Positions 7,301-8,700 of a DNA stretch of 8,700 nucleotides are shown here, one piece after another (the first letter of the stretch is position 1; the number at the start of each line of letters is the position of its first letter). The stretch lies in contig JAEWBD010000358.1 in assembly GCA_023391315.1 (NCBI GenBank), positions 1 through 8,700 of the forward strand, read 5' to 3'. The notes beneath the pieces are model-generated. The model was not told the DNA's origin. It made no database searches and saw only the letters and a program-made list of their open reading frames with translations. The position numbers and the translations under genes were made by a program. The stretch comes from Bacteroidota bacterium. GTDB taxonomy: Bacteria > Bacteroidota > Bacteroidia > Chitinophagales > Chitinophagaceae.

Positions 7301-7484
7301 ATACAATTTGCCAAGCGGTTCATTTAAAAGCATAGGGCTGAAAAATGCACGCATTTACCTGTCAGGCGTTAATTTATTGTATTGGAGCCCCTTTAAATTA
7401 TGGGACCCGGAAATGAACACCGGCAATGGCAATACTTATCCCAATACAAGAAATCTCTCTATAGGCCTGCAAATGAATTTCTAA
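4356..7484 (+). CDS. SusC/RagA-family TonB-dependent outer-membrane transporter
   Basis: The 1042-residue protein forms the outer-membrane barrel that imports a large nutrient, often an oligosaccharide, using TonB energy. The ATG at 4356 is preferred to an in-frame TTG at 4338, because it puts the basic residues and hydrophobic core of a normal signal peptide at the N-terminus (LLLFLCSILLLG, cleavage near SSAQ, about residue 28). Residues about 36-107 are the carboxypeptidase-regulatory-like domain (ITGVVHNELNNLLQGV through VGYSTQTV). Residues 113-121 (EDVVVVGYG) match the conserved segment before the plug. The plug spans about 128-240, with ALIIIDGVQGRDLNSIDPED and LKDAAATAVYGSLGANGVIL; the usual arginine in YGSRGANG is leucine here. 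A GDIKYKDLNGDGVVN motif near residue 854 is common in SusC barrels, and the chain ends in aromatic Phe (GLQMNF). No STN domain is present, so sigma/anti-sigma coupling is unlikely. It is followed after 24 bp by its SusD partner. The substrate is unknown. Confidence 0.96.
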   Translation: MKFYLQKRKYKLLLFLCSILLLGSTSSAQQTKQELTITGVVHNELNNLLQGVTTINLKTGKTVVTNEKGAFSINAQQGDSISFSYVGYSTQTVAIGDRIYLDIILNAPSGSMEDVVVVGYGKQKKVSLVGAQATIKAEDLQHPVANISTMLAGRISGLIGVQRSGLPGSNTADIWIRGIQSFGRSSSAALIIIDGVQGRDLNSIDPEDIATFTILKDAAATAVYGSLGANGVILITTKRGKQGKVNLMVNYNQGITAFTKTPEMADAKTYMNLKNEAMVASGLQPQFTQDYIDSTLSPAANHYVYPNVNWLDYLFKSTSSNKRLNFSATGGSENTQFYTSLAYYDESSLLKTSPDVNYDAGTRFQRYNFTSNVDMKWTKTTKFFLGLSGYITNFNQPGISTDNNNESNKGAKQAFVQAMNASPVFYPPMYPGNLVSGVAYGSSPSPNPWAAVTQTGYSKYFTSKLNANASLSQDLSFWVKGLSVSGLYSFDVWNSSTQYRIRSRSIYFLNQVDHYNADGSLNLEQMIAGSDNLNFGNANDANRQFTAQGQVTYDNTFGDHHIYSMLVYNQLSQLYPFAGNLSDYIPHRQQNYAGKVTYSYKDKYFVEFNAGYNGSEDYAPSKRFGFFPSVGLGWVLSKEKFFEPLSNVFQFFKVRYSNGIAGAPGTGLRFGYLTLITTGAQGIWFGTPNNNTGYISGINISQYGADVSWATAHTQDLGLEFNVLNNKLSFILDYFKSKRTGVFLDRADFPDYAGLQYNPVGNYGKVNASGFDGTVELLPINLGSKASISFRGTFSYNQDVLLENRQAPFADPYQERRGQNILAQFGYVADGLFQNQKEIDNWADQTALGNPRVGDIKYKDLNGDGVVNIYDQTKISRGDVPSLTYGFGVNLNVGQFYISAFFQGVSGAYRTLDGIARVPLSASGNDGNSYSNVVDRWTEENHAEHPFYPRLGVGTTVNNNNQPSTWWVKDISFIRFKTLDIGYNLPSGSFKSIGLKNARIYLSGVNLLYWSPFKLWDPEMNTGNGNTYPNTRNLSIGLQMNF

Positions 7485-7509
7485 ACTGAAACTCCTAATT
7501 CAAAGCGTA

Positions 7510-8700
7510 ATGAAAAATAAAATAATACTTGTTGCATTTATATTCAGCATTGTTTTGTTGGGTTCCTGTAAAAAGTCTTTTTTAGACCAGATACCTGATA
7601 ATATTTTGCAGGAAGAAGACATATTTCAATCCCTTGCAAATACCAATGCTTACCTGGCACAGATATACACGAATATACCCGATGAATTTTCAAGCAGGTT
7701 TGCGCCCAGCCGTTATGCCGGCCCATGGACAGGCGCTTCGGATGAAGCCAATTACTGGTCTTTATCCTGGGTTATGTCAAATAGCCTCAATCAAAGCACA
7801 TGGGACAATAATGCAGGTGGAACTTATTGGACAAACTGGTACAAGCCGGTAAGAACAGCCACCGATTTTATTAGTAAAATAGACAACGCAAACCCTGATG
7901 AAGTTTCTGCGCTGCTCAGGATGCATTACAAAGGCGAGGCGAGGGCTTTACGTGCCATATTTTATTATTGGATGATGCGTTTGTACGGGCCCGTAATTAT
8001 TCTTAAAGATGTGGTGCCGGTAAACGGAACAGGCGATGAAATATTCTTTCCCCGCACCTCATTCGATTCCTGCGTGTTGTATGTAACAACCAAGTTAGAT
8101 AGTGCTTATGATGAAATTAAAAAATCTGTTGCCGGCAGCCCGCAGTCTCCTGCCATGCCTTTGGATAATGAATGGGGCCGCATAACCACCGGTGTTTGTA
8201 AAGCTTACAAATTTCAAACATTAATGCTGGCTGCCAGCCCTTTGTTTAATGGTAATACAGAATTATCAACACTTAAAAATAAAGATGGCCAGCAACTTAT
8301 AAACCAGACATACGATCCTAACAAATGGAAACTTGCCGTGCAGGCCGGTAAAGATTTTTTAGATGAATTTGTTGACGGCGGCACTTATGGTTTATATACA
8401 GAAAGTGATGCCGATCCTTATGTGGCGGCTTATAAATCCTGCAAAAATGTTATAACAAACGATTGGAACAAAGAATGGATATGGGGCAAGGCCATGTGCG
8501 ACGGAGTTGGCGATTATCAATATGATATTACGCCGAAACTTGTTGGTTATGGTAGCTCTGTTTCAAAAGGCGCAGGCTTTCTTGCCGTAAACCAATCTAT
8601 GGTGGATGCTTATTTTATGAGGAATGGTTATCCTATATCAAATCCAAATTCAGATTATCAAAGTTCAGGTTTTTCCGATTTTAAATCGCCTGCTGATGTA
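7510..8700 (+). CDS. SusD/RagB-family outer-membrane nutrient-binding lipoprotein, N-terminal part (3' end cut by window edge)
   Basis: The frame opens at ATG 7510 and stays open for 397 codons to the last base; family members usually run to about 500-600 residues. A lipoprotein signal is clear: a hydrophobic run IILVAFIFSIVLL, then lipobox LGSC with Cys20, then KKSFLDQIPDN, a typical SusD start. The SusD-like N-terminal domain shows GEARALRAIFYYWMMRLYG at about 142-160, and EWGRITTGVCKAYK with LAASPLFNGN at about 221-249. These lie in the TPR-like helical scaffold. The C-terminal SusD/RagB region begins near VNQSMVDAYFMRNGYPI (about 360-376) and continues beyond the window. The protein caps the SusC barrel on the cell surface and captures substrate. 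Only 24 bp separate it from susC, so one operon is expected. Several surface tryptophans and tyrosines would suit glycan binding, but no substrate can be assigned. Any co-transcribed hydrolases would lie downstream of the window. Confidence 0.95.
   Translation, partial: MKNKIILVAFIFSIVLLGSCKKSFLDQIPDNILQEEDIFQSLANTNAYLAQIYTNIPDEFSSRFAPSRYAGPWTGASDEANYWSLSWVMSNSLNQSTWDNNAGGTYWTNWYKPVRTATDFISKIDNANPDEVSALLRMHYKGEARALRAIFYYWMMRLYGPVIILKDVVPVNGTGDEIFFPRTSFDSCVLYVTTKLDSAYDEIKKSVAGSPQSPAMPLDNEWGRITTGVCKAYKFQTLMLAASPLFNGNTELSTLKNKDGQQLINQTYDPNKWKLAVQAGKDFLDEFVDGGTYGLYTESDADPYVAAYKSCKNVITNDWNKEWIWGKAMCDGVGDYQYDITPKLVGYGSSVSKGAGFLAVNQSMVDAYFMRNGYPISNPNSDYQSSGFSDFKSPADV

Noticed and set aside
7634..7852. 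72-codon + strand frame inside the susD region
   Set aside because: It overlaps, in another frame, the continuous SusD reading frame that runs from 7510 to the window end with a lipobox and family motifs.

Overview
The window looks like chromosome from a Bacteroidota bacterium, most likely a Chitinophagaceae-type member of the order Chitinophagales. The reasons are a SusC/SusD outer-membrane pair, a Bacteroidota-style -7 box (TAnnTTTG) before one gene, A/T-rich leaders without clear Shine-Dalgarno sites, and the sequence character of the proteins. All five recognisable genes lie on the + strand. No tRNA, rRNA, CRISPR array, transposase or integrase is visible.

Layout. (1) Positions 2-565 hold the 3' end of a comM/yifB-type AAA+ ATPase gene, cut by the left edge. 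(2) Positions 796-1350 hold a complete DJ-1/PfpI-superfamily gene. (3) Positions 1351-1589 are intergenic and contain a hairpin-forming stretch that may be a genome-wide interspersed repeat, then a good -7 box. (4) Positions 1590-4118 encode an 842-residue protein with a signal peptide, an exported beta-sandwich plus Kelch-type propeller, one transmembrane helix, and a cytoplasmic SARP-like winged helix with a BTAD-like helical tail. (5) Positions 4119-4355 are a regulatory-looking gap with three direct repeats of TTAAC(C/A)C at an exact 12-bp period, other TTAAC half-sites and a GC-rich hairpin. (6) Positions 4356-7484 encode a SusC/RagA TonB-dependent transporter. (7) From 7510 to the right edge runs a SusD/RagB lipoprotein gene, cut at the edge after 397 codons.

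How they fit together. Genes 6 and 7 (24-bp gap) form the usual nutrient-import pair: an outer-membrane barrel and its surface glycan- or peptide-binding lid. The SusC lacks the N-terminal STN domain that would couple it to an anti-sigma factor. The gene just upstream instead encodes what reads as a membrane-spanning one-component regulator, with a periplasmic sensor fused through one helix to a SARP-type DNA-binding domain. The 12-bp-spaced repeats between it and susC resemble the short direct repeats bound by SARP proteins. The main hypothesis is that this protein senses a ligand in the periplasm and controls the adjacent susCD operon directly from the inner membrane. The substrate cannot be told from the window. 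The comM and DJ-1 genes show no evident link to this system.
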